Part shown: piece after piece, positions 49,801 through 58,599 of the stretch
Layout: each line of letters begins with the position of its first letter
How positions within the stretch are numbered: the stretch's first letter is position 1
Source of the DNA: Turritopsis dohrnii
Taxonomy: Eukaryota; Cnidaria; Hydrozoa; Anthoathecata; Oceaniidae
DNA: 64,000 nt
Direction: 5' to 3'
Assembly (NCBI GenBank): GCA_027922465.2
Contig: BQMF02000814.1
Span: 1 to 64,000, forward strand
Position numbers and translations under genes: made by a program
Notes under the pieces: model-generated
What the model was told of the DNA's origin: nothing
What the model saw: only the letters and a program-made list of their open reading frames with translations
The model's database searches: none

Positions 49801-52800
49801 CGTGTTGAGTTTTATAACAATAGCAATAGCTGCAGCAACACGTTTTTTCTTGAAAGGCGCCATTCCACAAATAAATATTTTCGACATAAAAATGCAAATG
49901 TAAACGCAAAAATCTGTCATGAATAATTAATGAGAAAAATCGTTCGACAGAATCTGTCAGACAGAATCTGATAGTGTAAACCCCGCTTTACATTAACTCC
50001 AAATAAACTTAATGAACAAAATAACATCAAATTTATATGCTTTCAGATACGTATGTACGGTCAATCTTCCTAATTATGAAAAGACTTCCCAAACACAAAA
50101 AGTAAACAAAGATTATGAAAAATATATATGACCTAAACTATAATATAACTGAAAACAGAAATTTGCGTTAAAAGATGTCCAGTATTTAGAATTTACAGAC
50201 AATCAAGGTAAGTTTCAATTTGCTATCATAAATAGTAAGTCTCCATTCCTAACTCAGGACATTGATAATACAGCCAAGAACTATACAAGTATATAAGCTG
50301 AAATAGCTAGAGAAACATCAAACATGAAATGAGATGCTCAGGCAGAGGGTAGACAAAATATTCCTTGTTTGTTGTTGTAGTTGAAGAGGAAACTGAGCTG
50401 AGCTGTATGTATCCAGAGCTTAAAAAGCACTACAGCCCACACATGAAACAAACGGTATTTTGTATCTAGAAAGGCTTAAAAGAATCCCAGACATTTTCCA
50501 AAAAATAAAAGTTGCACACACTGTTTTTACGAAACATTGAGAACTTGTTTTTAAAAAGGAATGAACGCAGTAGAATCATTGTATACCCTTTACTTTTGCT
50601 TTTGAAAGTGTAAATCTTCTTTTAAATCTATTCAGTATTGATCAATCAATGTGGGTTTCTTCGGTTTCTTCTGCCATTATGCAAACGGCGTGCAAACGTA
50701 AAGTCGAAAAATACCCGGATGATCACATGGCGGAAATCAAGCCAATAAACTGTCGCTATTGAAGTTAAGGTGGCTATATTAGCACCCTTTCGTAGAAATC
50801 GGGCATTATGCACCAATCACGATTGAGACGGCTTTTTTATGAACCAATGAAATTTAAGAAACAAAAATGCGTAGGTTTGGACAGTAAGATGAAAAAAAAC
50901 CCAGAAAAACACGGACGATCGTAAAGTATTTTTTGCTTACGCAGAAATCCAAAAAAGAAGTTCTGTATTGTTAGGTTCCTCAACAAAATTTTAACGAAAT
51001 TGAATTTATCCATTTTACCCAGGCCCAATACCTAAAGCAATCAATGACTTTTGGTGGATGATCTGGGTACAAAATATCCATGTTATTGTCATGACAACCA
51101 ACTTAGTTGAAAAGAACAAGGTATAGTTATATTGTATTGTTTTAAAGAACATAATTCTGGAACAGCATTTAGTTCTGATTTTGATTTGATGTTTAGAAAA
51201 AGTGTGAGCAGTACTGGCCGACATCTGGTGGTTGTAGTTTCGGTGACGTTGAAGTGACGTTGTCGTCAACCGACACTTACTCTCATTTCATCATAAGAAC
51301 GTTTGTACTAAAGAAGGTACGCCTCGTTTTCATCCTGAATACAAATGACGTTTGTCATTAAGAAATTAAGAATTTCGTGAAACATTTTACCCTGTGTTTT
51401 CAGTTTTCCACATAATCAGCTGAAAAGTCATTACTATTCAGGATGAAACCGAGGCTTTCTTTGTTATGACGTAATTTAGGGAAAGGTCTATAGATTCCAC
51501 ACAAATACATCTTCTATAGAGATGTTGAACTGTTCTTTTCTTTCTATTCAATGTTCCCGTTTCAAAAGTTTACTTCCGATGTGATACGTATGATTTTAGG
51601 GTGACGTCATCAGAGAAGTGATGCAGTTCCATTTCATCAGTTGGCCAGACCATGGTGTGCCTGAATCTCCCATCGATCTTGTCGAATTTAGAAATAAGAT
51701 GCGCAAAACATACCCTGCAGATCATGCAGAAAGTCCTATCCTTGTTCATTGCAGGTCGGTCATGGATATTCTTTTAAAAAATGAGTGCAATGTAGTAAAA
51801 TTTCTTTTTAAACTAAGTATTCTTCAGGTCGTTAGCATATTTTATATTTCGGTTACATAGTTCAACTTTTCTCCTTTTTGAATTTTCACTACCCCCTCCA
51901 TGGTCTTCTGGTGTCACTTGAACGTTCTATCTTCATCTGGTCTTCTTTTTAGCGCTGGTGTTGGCCGAACTGGAACGTTCATATGTATCGATGAAATGCT
52001 CGATCTTGCTCAACAAGAAAGCAAAGTGGACATTTTCAATTTCGTCAATTTTATGAGATCAAGAAGAATACATATGGTGCAAACCGAAGTAATGTTTTTT
52101 GTTTTTGAGTCAGGGGGAATTTCCATGAGGGAATCCACGTTTGCTCGCCAAACGGAATGATTTTGCTGACATCAACACACTGTTCAAGTAATAGAGTTCA
52201 TTAGGTTATCTTCATGTTTTTTTTTTCAAATTTTTCTAAAAGAATCCACTTTCATCATTTGTCCTTTTAACTCCTCTTGAGAGGCGGAAAACTATTCACA
52301 GAATTCTTCCTTTTGAATCTTTTAATTTGGTGAGCATTTTATTTCATGTCTTTTTGTCAGGACCAATATTTGTTTGTCTATCGAGCCATCCTTGAATCTC
52401 TGACGTGCGGCGTGACGGAAATTGAGGCGTCAGATATACAGAGTACCTTCAAACGTCTGTCACGTCAGGACGGAACATCGAAGACTGGGTTCCAGGTTGA
52501 ATATGAGGTTACCATAGTGACGATTCGTTTTTTGTTGTTCGACCCATTCCTTACCGTTTCTATTTGTATTATTGGAAAGGTCGTTTTTATTTCAGCATTT
52601 AAACGTAGCCACCATTGACTCCAAAACAACTGCTACAACTGCTGCATTGAAGCCAGAAAACAAATCTAAAAATCGACATTCCTTTATTTTACCTCGTAAG
52701 TATGTGATATCAACTTCGACACCAATTTTTTTCTTCTTCATAAGACAGCGGTGAAAGCCCTCTCTGGGTTGGAAGTTGTTGTGGTTCAAATGTTTTGCAT

Positions 52801-55110
52801 TATCAAACTTATTTTTGGTTTTCTTAAAACGAATAATCGGGTTTTTTATTTATGATAAGGTTTACGCTTCGTGACATCATAATGGTTTCACTGCGCATGC
52901 GCAGTGCTATGATCACTAATTTATTTACTTATTTATCTTAAACCAAAACACTTGTCGAATGTTTAGGTGACGACAGCCGTGTGTTCTTGTTGCGCTATGA
53001 TACTGATGACGACTATATCAATGCAGTGTTCGTTCATGTGAGCAACTCAGTATTAATTTCATACTTCCAAAGTAGCTAACTTGAGACAGTTTCTTTTTTT
53101 ACTTTGTGTCTGCCACATGCAATAGCTTTGGTTCGAATAACTTGAATAATTTGAAGAAATTTCATCGACAACTTGCTTGAGTTTTTTCATAGGGTTATAA
53201 GAAGAAGAATTGTTTTATATCGACACCACATCCTCTTCCATCAACTGTCCAAGATTTTTGGTTTATGGTTAATCAAAACAATATTGGAACTATTGTCATG
53301 CTCAATAGTCTGTATGAAGACGAGGTCACACTTACTTTACATAATTTCATTTACACAATTTCTCCTTACTATGATTCTGGCGCGAAAAATAAGACGAAGC
53401 GATAAAGCTAAAGCGCGTGCGTGCAGTTTAGATTGGGGCGTATTGTTATAAAAGTGTGAGATATTTTGATCTTCTACCAAAACATTGATGAGTTAAATTA
53501 ATAGTTTTGTGTCATATTTTCTTTATTCAGTGTTATGAATGCTTTTGGCCCAATGTAAACGAGACCTTATCGTTCGAGGAAACTGCAGTGTCTGTCTTGA
53601 GTGAATCAACAGACCGGAATATTACTAGCAGAAACATCCAAGTAAAAAGCAACAAGGTATGTGCAGCTAGTTGGCGTGTATTTATATACGCCAAACATTC
53701 ATCATGATGACTTTCATCTGACTATCTGAAAAAGTCTTGCTATGAAACATTTAAGAAACATTGAAAACTTTTAAAGATATTCTACCAAACAATGTTCGCA
53801 AACAATAATAAATCTCTCACGCAAACAAAGGCTTCCACCTTTGGATGGGCGGCAATCCACCCTTGGATTGGCGGAACTCAGCAACTGAGTTGAAAATCAA
53901 AACAAACAAATTTGAATTAAACTACACAATAGTTTTAATTCCGTATCAATGACACACACACGTTCGATATATTAACCAATCACACATACACGTTCGATGT
54001 ATTAACCAATCATAAGCACTCTCTGTCATGAATGCGCCAGTAGTATCTGGCACGTTCAACAATACTAAGTTATTGAAACAGACAAAACTTTCAATATCTT
54101 TCAATATGATGCAGCATAACATAAAGTTCATAATACCAGATATTCTTCTTGTAACTTCACTAAGATATTCAGAGTCCTTTAACAAAACCTGCACATTGTA
54201 TCTAACACCTTTACTGCTTTATCCTTAATCGCGTTTTGACCTTGTTTGACTATAAGTGTTGATGACGTCATCTGTGATATTTTTAGGACGATCAGAAGAT
54301 CGTTGACTGTACAATGTTTCAATATCTCTCATGGGGAAAGACCGAGACACCAAAGAGCGCCCTGGACATAGTCAATCTTCTAACCCTCATTGAGAAGCAA
54401 CAACATGAACATGGAGATTATCCGATTATCGTTATGTGCAGGTTATTGAAAAGACATTTACTCTGATAAAATTCTGTTGTGTCAAACGAGATCTTGAGGA
54501 AACAATTTCACTTGATTAAAACATTAATTGTTTTTCTGATGTTTTTGTAAACCCGGGGTTATTTAGATTTTATTTCTGTTAGATGCTTAGATTTAACGTT
54601 TCGCAAACTTGTTTATTCTTAAGTGATGGCGCAGGCAGAGCCGGTTGTTTCATTGCCATATCAATCTTGATGGAATACTTGAGACTGGAGCAACATGTGG
54701 ACGTATTCCAAACAGTCAAGAAAATACGGACAGTGCAACCACAGTTTGTTGGAACTGCGGTAAGATAGTTTAAAGTGGTCACACAACCCGTGTTAGTTGT
54801 AATAGTTCGCTTGAGTAAATTATTATGTAAGAGCTCATTGGTTGAAATTCTCCTTTTTTTCTGAGTTAAGTGAGTAATGCTAAGCTTATGTTTTATTGGT
54901 ATGTGTGACCATAACCGTATTCTTATCTACCATTAGTCTTGAGCTGTTCATACATGCATGGTCATACGAGGATGTAACTTTGTTATACTAATGCCTTGAT
55001 TCTGTTTTCATCTTTAGGCCGAATACAAGTTCTGCTATGAAGTTTTGTTGGCTTATGTACAATCGTTTGACACATATTCCAACTATGCTACAGATTCTAC
55101 GAAATTTTAA
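31686..55110 (+). CDS. Receptor-type protein tyrosine phosphatase with discoidin, Ig and FN3 ectodomain (44 exons, 5' end missing)
   Basis: All 44 exons have GT-AG borders and compatible phases, except one exon with a 1-nt discrepancy (39939-40095). About 2,260 residues are visible. The order is F5/8C (partial), F5/8C, Ig, FN3 x2, F5/8C x3, Ig, FN3 x3, membrane-proximal region, one transmembrane helix, then two cytoplasmic PTP domains. Such receptors bind partners outside the cell and dephosphorylate phosphotyrosine inside, at the plasma membrane. The membrane-distal D1 motifs are complete and D2 is degenerate. The ectodomain reads as a repeated cassette (discoidins-Ig-FN3s). Most module borders are phase 1, which favours exon shuffling. 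Signal peptide and start codon were not found and lie upstream. Exon coordinates are given with the domains below. Confidence 0.9.
32632..36647 (+). CDS. RPTP F5/8C domain B (exons 32632-32760, 34924-35096, 36507-36647)
   Basis: A complete discoidin domain: it opens [14 protein letters not shown], has core [19 protein letters not shown] and NFEIRYGYS, and closes ARCIRLE then RIEMLGC. In animals such domains bind phospholipids, glycans or protein ligands. Introns fall at phases 1 and 0 inside the domain. The first intron (2.2 kb) holds a SINE-like piece, a Helitron fragment and a broken LINE; the second (1.4 kb) holds a Penelope GIY-YIG element. Confidence 0.88.
32890..33062 (-). repeat. tRNA-derived SINE-like fragment
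   Basis: On the minus strand gtgggttcaagtcccactc (33006-32988) is a perfect RNA polymerase III B box (GGTTCRANNCC) flanked by a T-arm-like inverted repeat. The tail (aaggtacattgtgcgctgat, then an A/T-rich end) is unrelated to tRNA. No full cloverleaf or A box can be drawn with confidence, so SINE relic rather than tRNA gene. Confidence 0.4.
33110..33450 (+). mobile_element. Helitron-like 3' fragment in RPTP intron
   Basis: In reverse orientation to the short unit at 27012-27373, it shares ttttttgatcagtttttcaa and the following aagctctacaaca block. It ends in gacgccttggcggTTAG then T (33447-33450), a 3' terminus with hairpin and a CTRR-like end. The 5' TC end is absent, so it is truncated or was joined to the SINE-like piece. 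Confidence 0.55.
33850..34720 (+). pseudogene. Dead non-LTR retrotransposon (jockey-like RT) in RPTP intron
   Basis: Frame 33896-34162 has [14 protein letters not shown], then a frame change leads to 34159-34644. That frame has [15 protein letters not shown], motif [14 protein letters not shown] and motif [12 protein letters not shown]. After [13 protein letters not shown] the catalytic YADD block is missing. The sequence jumps, in another frame, to the C-terminal [20 protein letters not shown] of such proteins, so an internal deletion removed the active site. A T/C-rich tail follows to about 34790. Confidence 0.82.
35434..35463 (-). ncRNA. Hammerhead-like hairpin motif (copy 2)
   Basis: On the minus strand: TGATGA, T, stem GTTCT/AGAAC with loop TGT, GAAA. 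It differs from a canonical core at the first base (A instead of C). It lies just left of the Penelope fragment, on the strand opposite to its GIY-YIG frame, which would fit an inverted terminal copy of the element's end. Confidence 0.3.
35521..36130 (+). mobile_element. Penelope-like GIY-YIG fragment flanked by ~60-bp inverted repeats
   Basis: The + frames 35584-35922 and 35850-36059 (one frame change) form the C-terminal end of a Penelope-like protein: a linker, then [12 protein letters not shown] (GIY-YIG with CxC), [22 protein letters not shown] and RKPSVNDQL before a stop. The flanks match as inverted repeats: tagggatttcctaa near 35546 and its complement near 36090, extending to about 60 bp at around 90% identity. 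Penelope-like elements are known for inverted or direct terminal repeats. It lies in an intron within F5/8C domain B. Confidence 0.7.
36785..37117 (+). CDS. RPTP Ig-like domain 1
   Basis: A single exon with phase 1 at both ends. LDCIVRN supplies the first cysteine, LFWKVNG the core tryptophan, and LLCSAKYSC the second cysteine region of an Ig fold; NITR, TTNTT and similar are possible N-glycosylation sites. The extra cysteines near KYSCNAAYG are unusual for a minimal Ig domain. Confidence 0.8.
37212..37490 (+). CDS. RPTP fibronectin type III domain 1
   Basis: A single phase 1-1 exon. [16 protein letters not shown] is the B-strand with its Trp, and [15 protein letters not shown] is the typical T/YxxxVxA-like F strand. 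There are several Asn glycosylation sequons (NISS, NETN). Confidence 0.85.
37765..38141 (+). CDS. RPTP fibronectin type III domain 2 (exons 37765-37985, 38066-38141)
   Basis: It starts [10 protein letters not shown], with [20 protein letters not shown] typical of the B-C strands (the xPxxxNGxIxxY pattern). The second exon gives [16 protein letters not shown] (G strand). An intron near the F strand is shared with FN3-4. Confidence 0.85.
38311..39246 (+). CDS. RPTP F5/8C domain C (exons 38311-38591, 39105-39246)
   Basis: It opens [19 protein letters not shown], the classic discoidin start (C..LG.E.G.I.D.QI). The core is [18 protein letters not shown] and it closes [16 protein letters not shown] then MELYGC. 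It has one internal intron at phase 0; the phase 1 intron found in domains B and E is missing, so it was lost here or gained there. Confidence 0.88.
39333..39735 (+). CDS. RPTP F5/8C domain D, diverged (exons 39333-39535, 39606-39735)
   Basis: It opens [11 protein letters not shown] and closes FQIVGCKSG; the centre reads [16 protein letters not shown]. It is clearly discoidin-like in exon layout and terminal cysteines, but lacks the usual G.E.G.I.D opening and W/RY core. Ligand binding by this copy is doubtful. Confidence 0.7.
39939..40905 (+). CDS. RPTP F5/8C domain E with apparent 1-nt frameshift (exons 39939-40095, 40175-40344, 40764-40905)
   Basis: The first exon opens in frame with CKAIFVSN and [15 protein letters not shown], then runs into a stop near 40060. 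The expected continuation ([15 protein letters not shown]) is in the next frame. The exon is 157 nt, one more than phases allow. The following exons are normal: [20 protein letters not shown], then the closing [10 protein letters not shown]. Introns match those of domain B. The break may be a sequencing indel or a real null allele. Confidence 0.75.
41321..41707 (+). CDS. RPTP Ig-like domain 2
   Basis: A single phase 1-1 exon of 128 codons. SLQCKIV and HEWILNG supply the first Cys and Trp; LNYSCVAFY supplies the second Cys. There are additional cysteines (LPCSLN, ATCYLN), as in Ig domain 1, so the two are probably duplicates. Confidence 0.85.
42000..42281 (+). CDS. RPTP fibronectin type III domain 3
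   Basis: A single phase 1-1 exon of 282 nt, close in length to the FN3-1 exon. [11 protein letters not shown] holds the B-strand Trp and [17 protein letters not shown] the F strand. Confidence 0.85.
42594..43325 (+). CDS. RPTP fibronectin type III domain 4 (exons 42594-42823, 43250-43325)
   Basis: [20 protein letters not shown] is a textbook FN3 B-C segment. [10 protein letters not shown] runs across the intron to [17 protein letters not shown]. The intron position equals that of FN3-2, supporting cassette duplication. Confidence 0.88.
43406..43783 (+). CDS. RPTP fibronectin type III domain 5 (exons 43406-43512, 43594-43783)
   Basis: [20 protein letters not shown], then [16 protein letters not shown], an intron, and [20 protein letters not shown]: complete FN3. 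The intron lies after the C strand, unlike in FN3-2 and FN3-4. Confidence 0.88.
43886..46029 (+). CDS. RPTP membrane-proximal ectodomain (exons 43886-43976, 44331-44553, 45183-45222, 45376-45469, 45637-45907, 45987-46029)
   Basis: About 250 residues between FN3-5 and the membrane, in six exons with consistent phases. The segment [16 protein letters not shown] resembles the FN3-like membrane-proximal region of R2A/R2B receptor phosphatases (the YQIVV block). [13 protein letters not shown] lies just before the TM. In vertebrate relatives this region is a proteolysis site; that is family knowledge, not seen here. The 40-nt exon at 45183 is a microexon. Confidence 0.75.
46458..47400 (+). CDS. RPTP transmembrane and juxtamembrane exons (46458-46581, 47148-47400)
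   Basis: The first exon encodes the hydrophobic run [20 protein letters not shown], a single-pass helix after an NNTT sequon. The second begins with the basic stop-transfer KKRQGNNK. It continues through an acidic linker and [18 protein letters not shown], typical of the lead into D1. Confidence 0.9.
47932..52507 (+). CDS. RPTP PTP domain D1, catalytically complete (exons 47932-48019, 48303-48376, 48655-48691, 51023-51120, 51197-51316, 51600-51754, 51953-52088, 52361-52507)
   Basis: All catalytic elements are present. The phosphotyrosine loop is [14 protein letters not shown] is followed by [13 protein letters not shown]; then [20 protein letters not shown], the WPD loop [11 protein letters not shown] (general acid Asp), and the P-loop [10 protein letters not shown] with nucleophilic Cys and Arg, split by an intron after TGCAG. 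The Q motif is [12 protein letters not shown]. The intron between 48691 and 51023 is 2.3 kb and holds repeats; the one after 51316 holds a MITE. Expected to dephosphorylate phosphotyrosine. Confidence 0.93.
48930..50500 (-). repeat. Dispersed repeat (copy 2, inverse of 2200-3410) inside a RPTP D1 intron
   Basis: Its reverse complement matches the 2.2-3.4 kb repeat block for block (gaggaaactgagctgagct near 50388 against 2325; the aataaagaac and gaagattgac blocks). It is interrupted by a TIR element at 49549-49987, so that insertion is younger. Confidence 0.6.
49549..49987. mobile_element. Harbinger-like MITE with TTA target duplication
   Basis: The TIRs agcggggtttacactatcag (left) and the exact complement at the right end continue imperfectly to ~45 bp, containing the palindromic agattctgtc/gacagaatct motif several times. 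TTA at 49546-49548 and 49988-49990 is a 3-bp duplication, as for PIF/Harbinger elements. 439 bp, no frame. Confidence 0.8.
51317..51488. mobile_element. Truncated MITE abutting a splice donor
   Basis: The inverted arms gcctcgttttcatcctgaat (51322) and its near complement (about 51440-51463) enclose a short loop. The right end ttagggaaaggtct recalls the ends at 17647 and 23930, while the corresponding left end is missing. The left arm starts a few bases after the exon end at 51316. Confidence 0.55.
52596..55110 (+). CDS. RPTP linker and PTP domain D2, probable pseudophosphatase (exons 52596-52695, 52967-53037, 53193-53324, 53531-53656, 54287-54441, 54624-54759, 55018-55110)
   Basis: The fold is intact: [16 protein letters not shown], then [20 protein letters not shown]. 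Catalytic motifs are degraded. KNRY is KNRH, the WPD loop reads [12 protein letters not shown] (Asp lost), and the P-loop is [10 protein letters not shown] (Cys and Arg kept; His, Ala and Thr replaced). The Q motif is [11 protein letters not shown] (both Gln lost). D2 of many receptor phosphatases is inactive and regulatory. The protein ends YATDSTKF with TAA at 55108-55110. Confidence 0.92.
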
Positions 55111-55395
55111 TATTTTAGAGTAATATAAGTGTAATATTTTGAAGAGGTTTCTTATCATTATTTTCTACCGCTTCTTTACTAGGTTCTATGGATGATATTG
55201 TAATGTTTGTGTTAATAGGTCATTGCGCTATGTAAGATTCCGTCTCAAACTTCAGGCTTTCCGGGTGGTTAGATGAAGTCAGAAAGTACTTACATGAAGT
55301 ACTAAGTAAACAACTTCCATACGATTGATGAGATTGTTTGCTGAAAGGTAGATAAGTTAGTTTATGCTTACAATAAAGATAAAAAAAGGTTTATA
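55111..55395 (+). other. RPTP 3' untranslated region with polyadenylation signal
   Basis: AATAAA at 55372-55377 is the first canonical signal after the stop at 55110. Cleavage would be expected some 15-25 nt later. No further exon is needed after the stop. Confidence 0.6.
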
Positions 55396-55504
55396 CAAAT
55401 TATCAATAGTTTTATAGATGGAAAACAAGTAGATTTTAGTATTATTTTTATGTTTTATAATATTTGATTATGGTACACACAGACGAGAGATTTAAAGCGC
55501 AACT

Positions 55505-55650
55505 AATTAGAAGTCCAAAAATTTCTTATTTCGTAAAGATATCTTGCTAAGTGGAGATTCCCTCTTAGTAGAGATTTCCTCTTGGAGATTCTCTCTTAGA
55601 GGAGACTCTCTCTGTGACTTAGTTGAAATTTTTGGAAAACTTCAAAAGGC
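55505..55650. repeat. Hairpin-flanked GAGATT repeats
   Basis: A cluster of related ~20-bp units (gagattccctcttag, gagatttcctctt, gagattctctcttag) lies between inverted arms gaagtccaaaaatttc and gaaatttttggaaaacttc. A cruciform or small non-autonomous element is possible. Confidence 0.4.
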
Positions 55651-56253
55651 TTCTGTTTTCTTTGTTTATATAAACGAAATACGAACGTGTTGTTTAGAAA
55701 TATATTTGATAAATGTATCACTCTCCTCCAATTGATTAAAAAACCCTTTGCACTTGTGTGTAACTAGTTTCTCGCTGCCACGTCGCCATTATTATTTTTC
55801 AATTTCTATTGACGCATCGTCATTTTTTTCAAAATACGATTATATTAATAGGGCACTCCACTTTAAGTGTTTATGTAAAGGCGACCTCAAAATCATGCTT
55901 TTAAACTACAGCGATGGAGGGTCTTGAATTCTAAAAAATCTTTGTGATAAAAGAATCAACAAAACAGAATTATGTTGATTTATAATTGTCTAATAGCTTC
56001 CAAACCACACGCTTGTAAAAGCCATTTCAAAATTCGACTTACTTCATGTTATATCACTTGTGGTAAAAGATGACGTCAAACTTTAAAAAAACTCAGTGAA
56101 ATTCTGTAAGTTTGTAACGATCTATTGTCAAATGTTTTGTTTTTAAAACGTAGGAACTTTTGCATCGTTCATCTAATGCACGAGTTGCATTTGATGTTTT
56201 TGAAGTCACTTTCAAACAGATTCAACGACACGTCAGACAAACTTACATAATGT

Positions 56254-56417
56254 CAGAGGCGTATTCAAGGTCAGTCAAAAAAAGTGGAGGAGTCCAACAT
56301 GACGACATTTCTTTTCAGTCTTAAGTGGCAGTTAGGTTACTTACACGGTTTTCTTTTTAAATCTTTATGACTAAACTCTCCTCCACAAATTTTGACTGAC
56401 CTCCAGCTACGCCTCTG
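56254..56417. mobile_element. hAT-like MITE with 5-bp AATGT duplication
   Basis: The left end cagaggcgtattcaagg, with its continuation gtcagtcaaaa, and the right end ttttgactgacc with tacgcctctg form inverted repeats of about 35-40 bp. AATGT precedes (56249-56253) and follows (56418-56422). CAGNGG-type ends are hAT-like, but hAT elements usually duplicate 8 bp, so the superfamily is uncertain. Confidence 0.65.
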
Positions 56418-56424
56418 AATGTTA

Positions 56425-57140
56425 ACTTTCTACAGGGCCAATCAGATTGCAAAACGCATTTAGATCCAGGTTATTTAATACAGGTTGCTACCCCATCTGT
56501 TTGTGTAGCGTTCAAAGCGATGTAACGTTTTTTCAACTGAATAATTTTGAAAGCTCTCTCAGAAAGAGCCTCGATGGGTTTTACCTTTGTACTGAATATC
56601 TCATACTAGGTGTACCACTTTGATATTTAAAGACAAGGCTTGGCACGTTAAAACCTATACACCATGCGCAGATTCGCATGTCTTTTTGCCATCTTATCTA
56701 TGGTATAGGTATATAGCTGCACGCTTTTTTATATGAACCAGTAAACTCTGACTTGAGGCTGGCTGTTCTTATATTCAACTTGAGATAAAATTGCCGACTA
56801 GAGATTTGCTAAACAAAAATATATCCACATAATTTGTAGTCTTGCCTAGAATGTAAACTGTGAAATCCATTTCATCAAAACGACACCAATTGGTAATAGA
56901 AACCAATGTCAGTTGCTCGAAAGGAGTTATGTATTGACAGGAAACATGATTGTTAAAAGCTCTGTATATATCTTATCTTTTTGATTAACTTTTATCCAGT
57001 GCAAAGACTTGAGAAAGTTTCTATAATAAAATTGAGTTGATAATCCATGCCTAATGTGTTCAGTGATCCGGAATGTTGTCTATTGCAACCAAACTACCAT
57101 ACTTCTTGAATTTTCCATGGTCAGAAGGAAATTTTTACTT
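56425..57140. other. Intergenic DNA without recognised features
   Basis: Between the MITE and the Penelope element I see no exon, promoter motif or repeat that I can support. Confidence 0.4.
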
Positions 57141-57148
57141 AAAGAGCA

Positions 57149-58423
57149 GTGGTGGATGAATGCAGAATTAACTCTTCTACGAAACTGATATCGGACACTT
57201 TGAATGACATTCACATGGCTGATGATGAAGAAATCGTGAGTTTTGACGTAACATCGCTGCATACAAACGTGCCTGTGATGGAAGCGATTACAGAATGTAC
57301 AAACCTGCTGTTTTCAGGGAAATACAAAAAGCCACCTGTTTCAAAATCAACATTTAAGGAGCTGTTATCGATATGTAGTTGCAATGTCATGATGTTAACG
57401 AGCGATGGGTTATATAAACAAGTTAATGGTCTGGCAATGGGCAGTCCACCTGCTCCAATGTTAGCAAATGGTTGGATGAGCAAATATGATGAAACGATTC
57501 AAGGTCGAGCATCGTTATACTCAAGATACATGGATGATATTCTACGTAACATAAAACGAGCCGAAAAAGAGAGAAAACTACATGAAATCAACAACCTACA
57601 CCCTTCCTTGAAGTTCACCATTGAACATGAAACCAACGGTTGCCTTCCTTTCTTGGATATGCTAATTCGAAATGACAACGGTAAATTGTCTTCTACCTGG
57701 TATACAAAACCAACAGACACGGGTCTAACTATGAACTTCCATGCATTGGCGCCGGAACGGTACAAGCGATCAGTGGTCTCAGGGATGGTGCATCGAATTG
57801 TACGAGCCTGTAGCACATGGAAAGGAGTCCACGAAAGTCTAGAGAAAGCAAAGGGAATTCTTGAAAACAACCAATATCCACCACGCTTCTACAACCCAAT
57901 CATTAAAAATTGTTTGACATCCATTTTGGGCAAACAAGACAAAGAATCGGATCCGGATGAAGAAAAGAAAGAAGTCAAACTACTATTCATTTAGTACCAT
58001 GGCCGACTTTTTGACAAGTTTGAACATTCGTTGAAGAAAATAACTGCACCATGCAAAGTTGTTTTTACAATGAAAAAAGTTAGAAATCTGTTACCATCAT
58101 TGAAAACACAAGTAGAAAAGGACCTTAAAAGTCGAGTGGTGTACAAATTCAATTGTTCGCGATGTGAGTCGTGTTATGTTGGACAAACGAGCCGACATCT
58201 TATCACCCGTTTTAAGGAATATTTGAACGCGTCAAAACCGGTAGCACGTCATATGAAGAGATGTAACAACAACCCCACTTTCGATGACGTAACGATCTTA
58301 GCGTCATCATCGAGGTCAATGAGCTATTTAATGATTTTGGAAGCATTATACATCAGGGAGTTGAAACTTTCAATCAACACGAGAGACGAATATAAACAAC
58401 ACGAATTAGTAATTAGGTTGTAG
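57149..58423 (+). pseudogene. Penelope-like retroelement, 5'-truncated, RT plus GIY-YIG, one in-frame stop
   Basis: The frame to 57994 holds RT motifs in order: FDVTSLHTNVP (A), QVNGLAMGSPPAPMLAN (B), YSRYMDDIL (C, catalytic DD) and LKFTIEHE with LPFLDMLI (D). A TAG at 57992-57994 interrupts; the same frame then continues to the endonuclease, with VVYKFNCSRCESCYVGQTS as GIY-YIG core and EALYIRELKLSINTRDEY at the end, stop at 58423. Penelope-like elements copy RNA into DNA and use the GIY-YIG nuclease. The N-terminal RT part is missing, so this copy cannot be autonomous, yet it is only lightly mutated and so relatively young. AATAAA follows at about 58555. Confidence 0.9.
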
Positions 58424-58517
58424 CTAGATAGATGTTGATAACGAAGTTAGCTTTTAACCTTTGTACATAATGTTTATACTGTTTTTAAACTGTTTTTATT
58501 TTAATTTTAGAAAGAAT

Positions 58518-58544
58518 CTGATGATGGAACCTAGTGTTTCGAAA
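58518..58544 (+). ncRNA. Hammerhead-like hairpin motif (copy 3) in Penelope 3' region
   Basis: CTGATGA, T, stem GGAAC/GTTTC (one G-T pair) with loop CTAGT, then GAAA, about 95 bp after the endonuclease stop. Penelope-like elements are known to carry hammerhead ribozymes. The extra T and the unclear cleavage site mean ribozyme activity is not shown. Confidence 0.4.
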
Positions 58545-58599
58545 TATATTATTCAATAAAATTACATTGTTGGTTTATGCCTGATATCAAATTGTTTGG

